Below are positions 9,139 through 17,579 of a stretch of DNA of 64,000 nt, piece after piece. Below the pieces are notes generated by a model. It was not told where the DNA came from. It was given only the letters and a program-made list of their open reading frames with translations, and searched no databases. The DNA is from Rhodococcus sp. CH91 (GTDB lineage: Bacteria > Actinomycetota > Actinomycetes > Mycobacteriales > Mycobacteriaceae): contig NZ_JAKFYR010000005.1 in the NCBI RefSeq assembly GCF_022554085.1, positions 62,001-126,000 of the forward strand, written 5' to 3'. The translations under genes were made by a program, and so were the position numbers. Numbering within the stretch: position 1 is the first letter of the stretch; each line of letters opens with the position of its first letter.

Positions 9139-9563
9139 CGGACTGCATCTTCTGCGCCATCGTGGCCGGGCAGGCGCCGGCCAGCGTCGTACTCGACGAA
9201 CCGGACGTACTCGCGTTCATGGACATCCGGCCGTTCACCCCGGGGCATCTGCTGGTGATCCCGAAACGGCACGCTTCCGGTTTGGCGCAACTCGATCCGG
9301 AAGACGGGGCGAAGGTCTTCGCTGCGGGTCAGCGGATCGCCACGGCGATGCGTGCGAGCGATCTGCCGATCGACGGGGTGAACATGTTCCTCGCCGACGG
9401 TGTCGCCGCCGGGCAGGAAGTCTTCCACGTCCATCTGCATCTCGTGCCGCGCACCGCAGGTGACGGCTTCGGGATCCGTGCGCGCTGGCAGACGCCCCGG
9501 CGCGCCGTGCTCGACGGCACGGCCGAGGCGATCCGCACCGCGGTGGAGACACGCCGGGCATGA
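9135..9563 (+). CDS. HIT-family nucleotide hydrolase/transferase
   Basis: A 142-aa histidine-triad protein. HIT proteins hydrolyse or transfer nucleotidyl groups from AMP-lysine, Ap4A-type or related nucleotides. The N-terminal CIFCAIVAGQ (zinc-type Cys pair) and the catalytic triad HVHLHLVP are intact, and length is normal. The GTG overlaps the TGA of the TetR gene by the GTGA arrangement. The true substrate in this family is seldom known. Confidence 0.92.
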   Translation: MTDCIFCAIVAGQAPASVVLDEPDVLAFMDIRPFTPGHLLVIPKRHASGLAQLDPEDGAKVFAAGQRIATAMRASDLPIDGVNMFLADGVAAGQEVFHVHLHLVPRTAGDGFGIRARWQTPRRAVLDGTAEAIRTAVETRRA

Positions 9564-9567
9564 CGCG

Positions 9568-11187
9568 GTGACGGGCGCCTACATCCAGCCGATCGCACCG
9601 GTCGGCGGTTCACTCGCGTGGTCGGCACTGGTGGCCGTGCTGCCGCTGCTTACCATGCTCGTGCTGCTCGCCGGTTTCCGGCTGCGCTCGCATTCCGCTG
9701 CGGGCATCGCCGTCGTGGTGGCTCTCGCCGTCGCCGTCGCCGTCTACGGCATGCCGTTCGGTTCGGCGCTCAGCGCAGGTGCCGAAGGCGCGGTGTTCGG
9801 CCTCTTCCCGATCATGTGGACGGTGGTCGGTGCCGTCTGGGTGTACCGGCTCACCGTGGAATCCGGGCACTTCGACGTGCTCACCCGGGCGTTCGGGCGG
9901 ATCTCCCCGGACCCCCGCATCCTGACGATCGTCATCGCGTTCCTGTTCGGCGCGTTGCTCGAGGCGGTCGCGGGGTTCGGCACTCCGATCGTCGTCGCGA
10001 CGGTGGTCCTCATCGGGGCGGGACTGCCGCCGGTCCGTGCCGCTGCGGCGTCGCTGCTCGCCAATTCCGTCGTCACTCCGCTCGGTGTGATGGGCACTCC
10101 GATCCTCACCATGTCCCGTGTGTCCGAGATCCCGATCGACGAGATCGGTCCGGTCGTCGCGCGGCAGGTCTGCCTGCTCGCGGTGTTCGTGCCGCTCGTG
10201 CTGGTCGCGGTGGTCGGCGGATGGCGCGGAGTCCGGGAGACGTGGATCGTGGCCTTCCCCGTCGGCCTCGCCTTCGCTGCCGCCCAGTTCGTGTGCGCGA
10301 GTTACCTCACGGTGGGTCTGAGCAATATCGCCGGTGCCGCGGCCGGTCTCGCCGTGCTGCTGGTGGTGACGAGACTTCGCCCCTCGCCCGGCCCGGACCG
10401 GGAAACCGGGCACGATCGGGAGGCCGCGGCTCCGCGGATCCACGACTCGCGCCGACGCGTCGCCGAGGCCTTCGCTCCGTACGTGCTGATCGTCGTCGTG
10501 TTCCTCGTCAGCCGGTCCGGTCCCGTCGCCTCCCTGTTGTCGAACGCGAGTCTGTCCTTCACCTGGCCGGGGGTGGACGTGAGAACCGCCGAGGGCGCCG
10601 TTCCTGCCGCGGAGACGTTCACGCTGGATCTGCTGACGGCACCGGGCACCCTCGTGTTCTTCGCGGCGCTGCTGTCGATGCCCGTTCTGAAGGTCGCCGC
10701 CGGGGACGCGATGCGGTGCCTGGTCGCGGCCGTGATGCAGTTGCGGTGGTCGTTCGCGACGGTGACCGCGGTCCTCGCCCTGGCGTACGTCATGAACCTG
10801 TCGGGGCAGACGGCCACGATCGGCGGATTCCTCGCCGGCGCGGGGGTGGCCTTCGCACTGCTGTCGCCGGTCCTCGGCTGGCTCGGTGTGGTGGTGACGG
10901 GCTCGAACACCGCATCCAACGCGATGTTCGGGAGCCTGCAGGTGGCCGCTGCCGAGCAGTCCGGCCTCGACCCCACCGTCCTGGTCGCCGGCAACATGGC
11001 CGGCGGCACCACCGGCACTCCGATCGCGCTGCAGAATCTCGCACTGGTGTCGTCGGTGAAGGGACTGTCGGGCAAGGACGGTCTGCTCCTGCGCAGGATC
11101 TGGCCGCTGAGTATCGCCGGTGTGGTGGTGCTGGCCCTGCTGGTGTGGTTGCAATCCACCTCGGTGCTGTCGTGGATGCTGCCCTGA
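9568..11187 (+). CDS. lctP: L-lactate permease family transporter (LctP/LldP)
   Basis: A 539-aa membrane protein of the lactate permease family, proton-linked importers of L-lactate, D-lactate and glycolate. About a dozen or more hydrophobic segments are visible. Family landmarks are the conserved AGFGTPIVVATVVLIGAGLPP and LANSVVTPLGVMGTPI in the first half, and TGSNTASNAMFGSLQ with GNMAGGTTGTPIALQNL in the second. GTG 9568 lies 4 bp after the HIT stop, consistent with an operon. Lactate dehydrogenase genes are not in the window, so the substrate rests on family membership. Confidence 0.88.
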   Translation: MTGAYIQPIAPVGGSLAWSALVAVLPLLTMLVLLAGFRLRSHSAAGIAVVVALAVAVAVYGMPFGSALSAGAEGAVFGLFPIMWTVVGAVWVYRLTVESGHFDVLTRAFGRISPDPRILTIVIAFLFGALLEAVAGFGTPIVVATVVLIGAGLPPVRAAAASLLANSVVTPLGVMGTPILTMSRVSEIPIDEIGPVVARQVCLLAVFVPLVLVAVVGGWRGVRETWIVAFPVGLAFAAAQFVCASYLTVGLSNIAGAAAGLAVLLVVTRLRPSPGPDRETGHDREAAAPRIHDSRRRVAEAFAPYVLIVVVFLVSRSGPVASLLSNASLSFTWPGVDVRTAEGAVPAAETFTLDLLTAPGTLVFFAALLSMPVLKVAAGDAMRCLVAAVMQLRWSFATVTAVLALAYVMNLSGQTATIGGFLAGAGVAFALLSPVLGWLGVVVTGSNTASNAMFGSLQVAAAEQSGLDPTVLVAGNMAGGTTGTPIALQNLALVSSVKGLSGKDGLLLRRIWPLSIAGVVVLALLVWLQSTSVLSWMLP

Positions 11188-11224
11188 CGGCGCGGCGCAT
11201 CTGCCCCTGTCCGTCCCGGTGAAC

Positions 11225-11230
11225 TACCGT
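11225..11230 (+). promoter_or_regulatory. -10 element of a probable leaderless DyP promoter
   Basis: TACCGT ends 6 nt before the GTG at 11237 and lies in the short gap after the lactate permease gene. It suggests that the peroxidase-encapsulin pair has its own promoter. Confidence 0.4.
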
Positions 11231-11236
11231 GAACGC

Positions 11237-12268
11237 GTGGCGCGCGCACAACCGATACTGACCCCGCTCACCGAAGCGGCGATCTTCCTCGTCGTCACGG
11301 TCGACGAGGGAGCCGAGGACGTCGTCCGTGATCTCCTCGAAGACCTTTCGGGCTTGCGCCGCTCGGTCGGCTTCCGCATCCCGTCGGGTGGTCTGTCCGT
11401 CGTCACGGGCATCGGTTCCGCTCTGTGGGATCGATTGTTCGCCGGTCCCCGTCCCGCAGAACTGCATCCCTTCGTCCCGCTCGACGGCGGCCGGCATCGG
11501 GCTCCCTCGACTCCCGGCGACCTGCTGTTCCATCTGCGTGCCTCGACGATGGACCTGTGCTTCGAACTCGCCGCGAAGATCAACGATCGTCTGCGCGGTT
11601 CGTCGACGGTCGTCGACGAGACGCACGGTTTCCGCTACTTCGAGCGCCGCGACCTGCTCGGCTTCGTCGACGGCACCGAGAACCCCGAGGACGAGGAAGC
11701 TGTCGAAGCGGCGCTGGTCGGGGACGACGACCCGGACTTCGCGGGTGGAAGCTACGTCATCGTCCAGAAGTACCTGCACGACCTGGCGTCGTGGAACGCA
11801 CTGTCCGTCGAGGAACAGGAACGGGCGATCGGCCGGACGAAGCTCGACGACATCGAGCTCGACGACGAAGCGAAGCCCGCGAATTCGCATGTCGCGCTGA
11901 ACGTGGTCGTCGACGAGAACGGGGCCGAGCGACAGATCGTGCGCGCGAACATGCCGTTCGGCAGCTTCGGGGCCGACGAATTCGGCACCTACTTCATCGG
12001 TTATTCGGCCACCCCGGAGGTGACCGAGCAGATGCTGCGCAACATGTTCCTGGGTGATCCCCCGGGCAACACCGATCGCATCCTGGACTTCTCGACCGCG
12101 GTGACGGGCTCGCTGTTCTTCTGCCCGTCGCTGGAGTTCCTCGAAGATCTTCCGCCCTCACCGGCGGGTACACCCTCCCACGAAGATTCGGCTGTCTCGC
12201 CCACCGGCCGGGAGGCCGGCGACGGGTCACTCGGAATAGGCGCTCTGCGAAGGAGTTCGACGCTGTGA
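11237..12268 (+). CDS. dypB: Dye-decolorizing peroxidase (DypB type), encapsulin cargo
   Basis: A 343-aa heme peroxidase close to the DypB type described in Rhodococcus jostii, which uses H2O2 to oxidise dyes, Mn(II) and lignin-like phenols. Marks are HPFVPLDGG, the distal GFVDGTENP with catalytic Asp, GSYVIVQKYLHDL, the proximal heme His in NSHVALN and the distal Arg in RANMPFG. The extreme C-terminus, after a flexible Pro/Ser/Glu-rich linker, contains DGSLGIGALR, which matches the encapsulin-targeting peptide of this family. The next gene, sharing the GTGA overlap, encodes the shell. GTG 11237 is chosen for its leaderless promoter; GTG 11219 is in frame. Confidence 0.93.
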   Translation: MARAQPILTPLTEAAIFLVVTVDEGAEDVVRDLLEDLSGLRRSVGFRIPSGGLSVVTGIGSALWDRLFAGPRPAELHPFVPLDGGRHRAPSTPGDLLFHLRASTMDLCFELAAKINDRLRGSSTVVDETHGFRYFERRDLLGFVDGTENPEDEEAVEAALVGDDDPDFAGGSYVIVQKYLHDLASWNALSVEEQERAIGRTKLDDIELDDEAKPANSHVALNVVVDENGAERQIVRANMPFGSFGADEFGTYFIGYSATPEVTEQMLRNMFLGDPPGNTDRILDFSTAVTGSLFFCPSLEFLEDLPPSPAGTPSHEDSAVSPTGREAGDGSLGIGALRRSSTL

Positions 12269-13068
12269 ACAATCTGTACCGCGACCTCGCCCCGATTTCC
12301 GAGGCGGCCTGGGCCGAAATCGAGGAAGAGGCGGCGCGCACCTTCAAGCGACACGTCGCAGGACGCACCGTCGTCGACTTCTCCGGTCCGCACGGCACAG
12401 ATTTCGCGGCGGTGGGTCTCGGTCGCACCCGCGAGATCGAATCCCCGGCTCCCGGAGTCCGGGCACGCCAGCACCGCGTCGCGCCGGTCGTCGAACTGCG
12501 CGTGCCGTTCAGCCTGTCGCGTGAGGAGATCGACAACGTCGAGCGCGGCGCCCACGACATCGATCTCGATCCGGTCAAGGAGGCGGCCCGTCAGATCGCT
12601 TTCGCCGAGGACCGCGCGATCTTCGAGGGTTACGCGGCGGCCGGCATCGAGGGGATCCGCGCGTCGTCGTCGAACATGTCCCTGCAATTGCCCGAGGACC
12701 CCCGCGACGTCCCCGAGGTCATCAGCCAGGCGCTGTCGCAACTGCGCCTCGCCGGTGTCGGAGGCCCGTACTCGATCCTGCTCGGCGCCGACGAGTTCAC
12801 GAAGGTCAGCGAGACATCCGATCACGGCTACCCGATCCGTGAGCAGCTGCGCCGCCTCATCGACGGCGACATCATCTGGGCACCCGCGATCGACGGCGCC
12901 TTCGTGCTGACCACTCGCGGTGGCGACTACGACCTGCAGGTCGGTCAGGATCTGTCGATCGGATATCTCTCGCACGACAGCGAGACCGTGAACCTGTACT
13001 TCCAGGAGTCGTTCACGTTCCTCGTGTACACGGGCGAGGCATCGGTCCCGCTGCTCGCGCATCGCTGA
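12265..13068 (+). CDS. enc: Encapsulin shell protein (family 1)
   Basis: A 267-aa shell protein with the HK97-like fold of encapsulins, related to linocin M18 and CFP29. It shows the N-terminal NNLYRDLAPISEAAW, GRTVVDFSGPHG, the cluster VPFSLSREEIDNVERGA and the C-terminal YLSHDSETVNLYFQESFTF. This size class forms about 24-nm T=1 compartments. The GTG overlaps the DyP stop, giving coupled synthesis of cargo and shell. A strong hairpin follows the gene. Confidence 0.95.
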   Translation: MNNLYRDLAPISEAAWAEIEEEAARTFKRHVAGRTVVDFSGPHGTDFAAVGLGRTREIESPAPGVRARQHRVAPVVELRVPFSLSREEIDNVERGAHDIDLDPVKEAARQIAFAEDRAIFEGYAAAGIEGIRASSSNMSLQLPEDPRDVPEVISQALSQLRLAGVGGPYSILLGADEFTKVSETSDHGYPIREQLRRLIDGDIIWAPAIDGAFVLTTRGGDYDLQVGQDLSIGYLSHDSETVNLYFQESFTFLVYTGEASVPLLAHR

Positions 13069-13074
13069 CGCGGC

Positions 13075-13101
13075 CCGGGGCGCTGGTTCAGAGCGCCCCG
13101 G
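13075..13101. terminator. Hairpin terminator between the convergent encapsulin and ohrR genes
   Basis: A perfect 10-bp inverted repeat (CCGGGGCGCT / AGCGCCCCGG) with a 7-nt loop sits between the two convergent stops and overlaps the last codons of ohrR. No U-tract is present, as is common in actinobacteria. It could serve both strands. Confidence 0.65.
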
Positions 13102-13567
13102 CCTTCAGCGCTGCCGCGTTCACCCGCACGAGCACGGCATGCAGGTTCTCGAGCTCGTCGAGTTCGACACCCAGCGCGTCGACCACCTGCCCGGGCACCG
13201 ACTCGGCCTCGCTGCGCAATGCGTGGCCGGCGTCGGTGAGTTCGACGACCAACTGTCGTTCGTCGGCAGCGCTGCGTCGCCGGGTGAGCAGTCCCAATGC
13301 TTCGAGCCGCTTGAGCAGGGGCGACAGAGTGGGCGAGTCGAGCTGGAGCAACCGGCCGAGTTGCTTGCTCGTCAGCGGCGAATGCTCCCACAGGGCGAGC
13401 ATCACCAGATACTGCGGATGGGTCAGTCCCAGCTTGTCGAGGATGGGCCGGTAGACCGCGAGCACCGCGCGATTCGCCACCGCGAGAGCGAAGCACACCT
13501 GACGATCGAGTGCGAGAGGATCGTCGCCGGAGGCCGGGAGGTGTGGGACCGGGGAGTCGACGCTCAT
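13088..13567 (-). CDS. ohrR: OhrR-like MarR-family organic peroxide sensor
   Basis: A 159-aa winged-helix regulator. DRQVCFALAVANR places a Cys at residue 25, the position of the peroxide-reactive Cys in OhrR. The following LDKLGLTHPQYLVMLALWEHSPLT, LDSPTLSPLLKRLEALGL and RSAADERQL match OhrR rather than generic MarR. Oxidation of this Cys would release DNA and derepress peroxide defence genes. No ohr peroxidase gene is in the window. The close neighbours are the convergent DyP-encapsulin pair and alkB, 46 bp upstream on the same strand. ATG 13567 is preferred over a TTG at 13582. Confidence 0.85.
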   Translation of the reverse strand: MSVDSPVPHLPASGDDPLALDRQVCFALAVANRAVLAVYRPILDKLGLTHPQYLVMLALWEHSPLTSKQLGRLLQLDSPTLSPLLKRLEALGLLTRRRSAADERQLVVELTDAGHALRSEAESVPGQVVDALGVELDELENLHAVLVRVNAAALKAGAL

Positions 13568-13613
13568 GCCCCGACGATACAACCGGGACTTCGCCCCCGA
13601 TTCTCGCGGGCCG

Positions 13614-14276
13614 CTAGGTCAGTCCGGTGGTTCGCAAGGTGATGTTCAGGCGGCCTCCGGTCAGCCCGCACTCCGCATTCCCGGTACCGGGGTGGATCAG
13701 CGGCACCCCGTGGAAGGCGAACCGCGACGGGCCACCGAAGACGAACAGATCACCGGATTCGAGGCGCACGTCGGTGTACGGTCGCCCCCGCGATTCGGTG
13801 TTCCCGAACCGGAACAGACACGCATCCCCGAGGCTGATCGACACGATCGGGGCGTTCACCCGCTCGTCCTTGTCCCGGTGCATCCCCATCCGCGCAGCGG
13901 GGTCGTAGAAATTGATCAGCGCGGTGTCGGGTTCGTACGCCCGCCCGGCCGCGGGGTCGTCGTAGGCATCTGTGACGGCACGGCGCCCGAGGTCCACGAG
14001 CGTGGGGGAGACAGGTGGAACGGGGGCGTCGTCGACGTCCACGGCGGTGCGGGTGTAGCGATAAGGCGACCAGTGCCATCCGAGGCACACCGTGCTCACC
14101 GACATCCGTCCACCTCCGGGCAGGGCGGTCCGGCGCATCGGGGCGGGGGGACGAGCCCACTCGCGGCACTGTTCGACGAGTTCGCGTTGCCGATTCGTGG
14201 AGAGCCAGCCGGGTATGTGTACTGCACCCGGCGCGATCGTGCGCCGGGGACGGGAGACGGAGAACAGGTGGTCCAT
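13614..14276 (-). CDS. alkB: AlkB-type 2-oxoglutarate/Fe(II) DNA dealkylase
   Basis: A 220-aa Fe(II)/2-oxoglutarate dioxygenase of AlkB length that oxidatively removes alkyl groups from N1-methyladenine and N3-methylcytosine. The iron ligands are the His and Asp of GMHRDKDE and the distal His in AFHGVPLIH. The 2OG/substrate arginines lie in GRLNITLR. INFYDPAARMG is the typical nucleotide-recognition-lid region. The start MDHLF fits the family length; the open frame extends about 77 codons further but that part is Arg/Pro-rich and unlike coding. It may be co-transcribed with ohrR. Confidence 0.9.
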   Translation of the reverse strand: MDHLFSVSRPRRTIAPGAVHIPGWLSTNRQRELVEQCREWARPPAPMRRTALPGGGRMSVSTVCLGWHWSPYRYTRTAVDVDDAPVPPVSPTLVDLGRRAVTDAYDDPAAGRAYEPDTALINFYDPAARMGMHRDKDERVNAPIVSISLGDACLFRFGNTESRGRPYTDVRLESGDLFVFGGPSRFAFHGVPLIHPGTGNAECGLTGGRLNITLRTTGLT

Positions 14277-14380
14277 CTCTGATGCTCGGCCTTCCGTAGG
14301 TGTGGGTGGATGCGGAAACGGGTCGATACCCCCACTGTGCCGTAGGGTGCGGCGGATCGGCGGATGCGGAGGTGGAAACG

Positions 14381-15193
14381 GTGAAGGTCCAAGGCAGAGT
14401 GGCCGTCGTGACGGGCGGAGGCGGTGGTATCGGCGGTGCTCTCGCTGCCGGACTCGTCGAACGGGGTGCACGAGTGGTGGTCGCCGACCTCGATGAGCAG
14501 GCGGCACAGGAGGTCGTCGGGGCGCTCGTGCAGAAGGTGCCGGGGAGCGCGGTCGCGGTGGCCGCCGATGTCTCCGACGAAGAACACATCCGTGGTCTCG
14601 TCGAGCGTGCCGAAGCGGAGTTCGGTCCCGTCGATCTGTACTTCGCGAACGCCGGCGTGACGGGCCTGCCCGGTCTCGATGTCGAGGATTCGGTGTGGGA
14701 GCAATCCCTGGACGTCAACCTCCGCGCGCACATTCGTGCGGCACGGCTGCTGGTGCCGCGCTGGGTCGAGCGGGGCGAGGGATATTTCGTCAGCACCGCC
14801 TCGGCGGCGGGACTGCTGACGCAACTCGGCTCGGCCACCTATTCGGTCACCAAGCACGCTGCGGTGGGGTTCGCCGAATGGCTGTCGGTGACCTACGGCG
14901 ACCAGGGGGTGCGGGTGAGCTGTCTGTGCCCGATGGGCGTGAACACGGCGCTGCTGTATGCGGGAGACGAATCCGGCCACGCCCTCGGCGAACTCGCCAC
15001 TCGTGCCGTCACGACCGCAGGCCCGGTCCTCGAACCGTCGGACGTCGCGGAGACGGTGTTCGCGGCGATGGAGGAGGAGCACTTCCTGATCCTTCCGCAT
15101 CCGGAAGTCCTCGAGATGTACCGGAGCAAGGGCGCCGACTACGACCGCTGGTTGCGGGGGATGCGCCGCTACCAGGAAGCCCTCCGAGGGTGA
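14381..15193 (+). CDS. Short-chain dehydrogenase/reductase
   Basis: A 270-aa classical SDR: NAD(P)-binding VTGGGGGIGGAL at residues 10-21, ADLDEQAA suggesting NAD preference, NAG motif in YFANAGVTG, and the catalytic Ser-Tyr-Lys in STASAAGL...TYSVTKHA. Substrate cannot be read. GTG 14381 has GGAGG 8 nt upstream; an earlier in-frame ATG at 14300 lacks support. The lactonase gene follows after 61 bp on the same strand. Confidence 0.88.
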   Translation: MKVQGRVAVVTGGGGGIGGALAAGLVERGARVVVADLDEQAAQEVVGALVQKVPGSAVAVAADVSDEEHIRGLVERAEAEFGPVDLYFANAGVTGLPGLDVEDSVWEQSLDVNLRAHIRAARLLVPRWVERGEGYFVSTASAAGLLTQLGSATYSVTKHAAVGFAEWLSVTYGDQGVRVSCLCPMGVNTALLYAGDESGHALGELATRAVTTAGPVLEPSDVAETVFAAMEEEHFLILPHPEVLEMYRSKGADYDRWLRGMRRYQEALRG

Positions 15194-15240
15194 GATTCTC
15201 CCGGTTCGCGAAACCTGCTCGCACACCGCGGGCAGTGGCC

Positions 15241-15246
15241 TAACGT
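15241..15246 (+). promoter_or_regulatory. -10 element upstream of the qsdA-like gene
   Basis: TAACGT (TANNNT) ends 8 nt before ATG 15255, suggesting a leaderless or near-leaderless transcript independent of the SDR gene. Confidence 0.4.
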
Positions 15247-15254
15247 CTGCGGAC

Positions 15255-16226
15255 ATGACTTCCGTCGATACCGTGCGCGGCCCCCTCGAGACGAGCCGTC
15301 TGGGCAGAGTCCTCCTGCACGAGCACGTCTTCGTGCTCGGCGAGGAGATCCGCAGCAACTTCCCCGACTATCCGAGCGCGTGGGACGAGGACGAACGTGT
15401 CGAGGATGCCGTCGAGAAATTGCAGGCGCTCTCCGAGCGAGGCATCGACACGATCGTCGATCCGACGGTGGTGGGTCTGGGGCGATACATCCCGCGGATC
15501 CAGCGCGTCGCGGAGCGGACCGACCTCGCCATCGTGGTCGCGACCGGCCTGTACACCTACAACGACCTGCCGTTCCAATTCCACAACGTCGGGCCGGGAC
15601 TGCTCGTCGACGGTCCGGAGCCGCTCACCGAGCTGTTCGTGAAGGACATCCGGGAGGGGATCGCCGGTACGGGAGTGCGCGCCGGAATGCTCAAGTGCGC
15701 CATCGAAGTTCCAGGATTGACACCGGGGGTCGAGCGGGTGATGCGGGCGGTGGGGCAGGCGCACGTCGAGACCGGAGTGCCGATCACTGTGCACACGAAC
15801 CCGCACACCGGCTCGGGAGAGGTGGCGCAACGAGTGCTCGCGGAGGAAGGCGTGGACCTCACCAAGGTGGTGATCGGGCACAGCGGCGACTCGACCGATC
15901 TGGACCATCTGCGCCGGATCGCCGACGCCGGATCGATTCTGGGAATGGACCGTTTCGGGCTCGACCTGCTGCTGCCGTTCGAGCAGCGCGTCGACACCGT
16001 GGCGGCCCTGGTGGAGCACGGTTACACCGAGCGGATGGTGCTCTCGCACGACGCGTCGTGCTTCATCGACTGGTTCCCCCACGATGTGAAGCAGGCGGCC
16101 GTGCCCAACTGGAACTACAACCACATCAGCGACGATGTGCTGCCGGCCCTGCGCGAACGGGGTGTGACCGACGAACAGATCACCACGATGCTCGTCGACA
16201 ATCCCCGACGCTTCTTCGAACGGTGA
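15255..16226 (+). CDS. qsdA: Phosphotriesterase-family lactonase, QsdA-like (quorum quenching)
   Basis: A 323-aa amidohydrolase-fold enzyme of the phosphotriesterase-like lactonase group. Length and sequence agree with QsdA, the N-acyl-homoserine lactonase described in Rhodococcus erythropolis. Binuclear metal ligands are visible in order: HEH (VLLHEHVF), the Lys in GMLKCAIE that would be carbamylated, the His of ITVHTNPHTG, the His of VIGHSGDSTD and the Asp of LSHDASCFIDW. It opens the lactone ring of acyl-homoserine lactones or related gamma-lactones. No secretion signal is visible, so the enzyme acts in the cytosol. Exact substrate range is inferred. Confidence 0.87.
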   Translation: MTSVDTVRGPLETSRLGRVLLHEHVFVLGEEIRSNFPDYPSAWDEDERVEDAVEKLQALSERGIDTIVDPTVVGLGRYIPRIQRVAERTDLAIVVATGLYTYNDLPFQFHNVGPGLLVDGPEPLTELFVKDIREGIAGTGVRAGMLKCAIEVPGLTPGVERVMRAVGQAHVETGVPITVHTNPHTGSGEVAQRVLAEEGVDLTKVVIGHSGDSTDLDHLRRIADAGSILGMDRFGLDLLLPFEQRVDTVAALVEHGYTERMVLSHDASCFIDWFPHDVKQAAVPNWNYNHISDDVLPALRERGVTDEQITTMLVDNPRRFFER

Positions 16227-16252
16227 CGCGCGTCCGGCCCCCCGTGCCGGTC

Positions 16253-16972
16253 TCAGGCTGCATCGTGCAGGACGAGACCGAGGGTGCGCCGTAGGCCGGA
16301 GCGGACAGTGCTCACCCCGTGACGCACGGGTGCCCGGGACCATCCCCGCGCCGAACGGATCGGACGGTCACGAGTGGTGAAGATCAGAGCGTGACCCCGC
16401 TCGAGCATCGTGACGGTGCCACGCGACTGTGCGCGGGGGCGTTGTTCGACGAGGAGGAACTCGCCGCCGGTGTGATCGACGCCCGGCCGGTCGAGGCCGA
16501 TCACGACCTGCAGCGGGAACACGAGGTCGCCGTAGAGATCCCGGTGCAGGGCGTTCCAGTCGCCGGCGGTGTAGCGCAGCATCAGAGGGGTGGGCTCGGT
16601 CTGTCCGGCGCGATGGCACATCCCGAGCCAGTCGCCGAAGTCGTCGGGCCAGGGAGCGGGATCGCCGAGACGTTCGGCCCAGGAGCGCGCAGTGCCGAGG
16701 AGGTGCCGGTAGAACGCCGAGCGGAGCTGGGTGGCGAGGTCGGGGACGGGCCGCCCGAAATACCGGTACGTGCCGTGTCCGTACCGGTAGCGGCCCATGT
16801 CGATCGTGGTGCGGAAGAGGGTCTCGTCGTCCCACAGGGCGGCGAGAGCCGAACATTCGTCGCTGCTCAACAGTGGACCGGTCTGCACGCAACCGTTCGC
16901 GTCGAGTGCGCTCACCAGCTCGGGCCAGGCGAGTTCGTCCACGCGCGACTGCAGGGATCGTGTGACGGTCAC
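16253..16972 (-). CDS. 2OG-Fe(II) oxygenase (uncharacterised COG3826-type)
   Basis: A 239-aa protein with a jelly-roll dioxygenase signature: HRDLYGD gives His-x-Asp, and APVRHGVSTVRSG contributes the distal His and the 2OG-binding Arg. Other conserved stretches are GRYRYGHGTYRYF and LMLRYTAGDWNALH. Such proteins occur in many bacteria without an assigned substrate. GTG 16972 is chosen because GGAAGGAA stands just upstream; an ATG at 16999 is in frame. It lies 99 bp downstream of a MarR gene on the same strand and may be co-transcribed with it. Confidence 0.8.
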   Translation of the reverse strand: MTVTRSLQSRVDELAWPELVSALDANGCVQTGPLLSSDECSALAALWDDETLFRTTIDMGRYRYGHGTYRYFGRPVPDLATQLRSAFYRHLLGTARSWAERLGDPAPWPDDFGDWLGMCHRAGQTEPTPLMLRYTAGDWNALHRDLYGDLVFPLQVVIGLDRPGVDHTGGEFLLVEQRPRAQSRGTVTMLERGHALIFTTRDRPIRSARGWSRAPVRHGVSTVRSGLRRTLGLVLHDAA

Positions 16973-17071
16973 GGGTGTTCCTTCCACGATTCGGCCCACG
17001 CTTCGGCCCGGACACTACGACAGGTAGACGTCGCAGCCGTCGGGAATGTGAGTATCCCTGGAAGGCGGAGA

Positions 17072-17500
17072 TCAGTGCGGCAGATCGTCGACGAGCTTGT
17101 GCAGCAGGCGAGCGAGCTCGGCTCGTTCGTGGGAGTCGAGTCGCGCGAAGACCTCGACGGCCTGGGCATCGCGCGCGGACTCGAGTTCGGCGCGGGTCTC
17201 GCGTCCGAGTTCGGTGAGCCGGACGCACACCGCGCGCCGATCGGCGGGGTCGGGGAGCCGCTCGGTCAGGCCCCGGGATTCGAGGCGGTCGACGACCTCG
17301 GTGGCCGAGCGGGGAGCGATGCGCAGTGCCCGGGCCACCACGCCGAGGCGGATGGGTTCGCCGGCCCGGCCGATCACGTCGAGTGCCCGATGTTCGTGGG
17401 GCGACAGATCCCACGGTGCCAGGATGCCGTGCCACCGTCGCCGCAGCGTGCGCGTGGTGGTGATGAGCAGATCGCGCAGTGCGACGGGAGAGTCGGGCAT
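17072..17500 (-). CDS. MarR-family transcriptional regulator
   Basis: A 142-aa winged-helix protein: LSPHEHRALDVIGRAG, RLGVVARALRIAPRSATEVVDRL as recognition helix region, and the wing LPDPADRRAVCVRLTELG. No sensing Cys like that of OhrR is present. It is divergent from an ABC exporter gene, with a dyad in the 79-bp spacer, so it probably represses the exporter and itself. Ligand unknown. Confidence 0.9.
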   Translation of the reverse strand: MPDSPVALRDLLITTTRTLRRRWHGILAPWDLSPHEHRALDVIGRAGEPIRLGVVARALRIAPRSATEVVDRLESRGLTERLPDPADRRAVCVRLTELGRETRAELESARDAQAVEVFARLDSHERAELARLLHKLVDDLPH

Positions 17501-17524
17501 GTCGTCAGACTACCTCACTTGACG

Positions 17525-17545
17525 GTTACCTCTCAATGAGGCAAC
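17525..17545. promoter_or_regulatory. Probable MarR operator in the marR/ABC divergent spacer
   Basis: GTTACCTC-tcaat-GAGGCAAC is an inverted repeat with 7 of 8 positions paired. ACCTC recurs at about 17512 and 17545. On the minus strand TTGAGA and TAGTCT, 18 nt apart, would place the marR promoter across the dyad, as expected for autorepression. Confidence 0.55.
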
Positions 17546-17579
17546 CTCAACAAGTACGACTCACGAATCACGAATCGAG

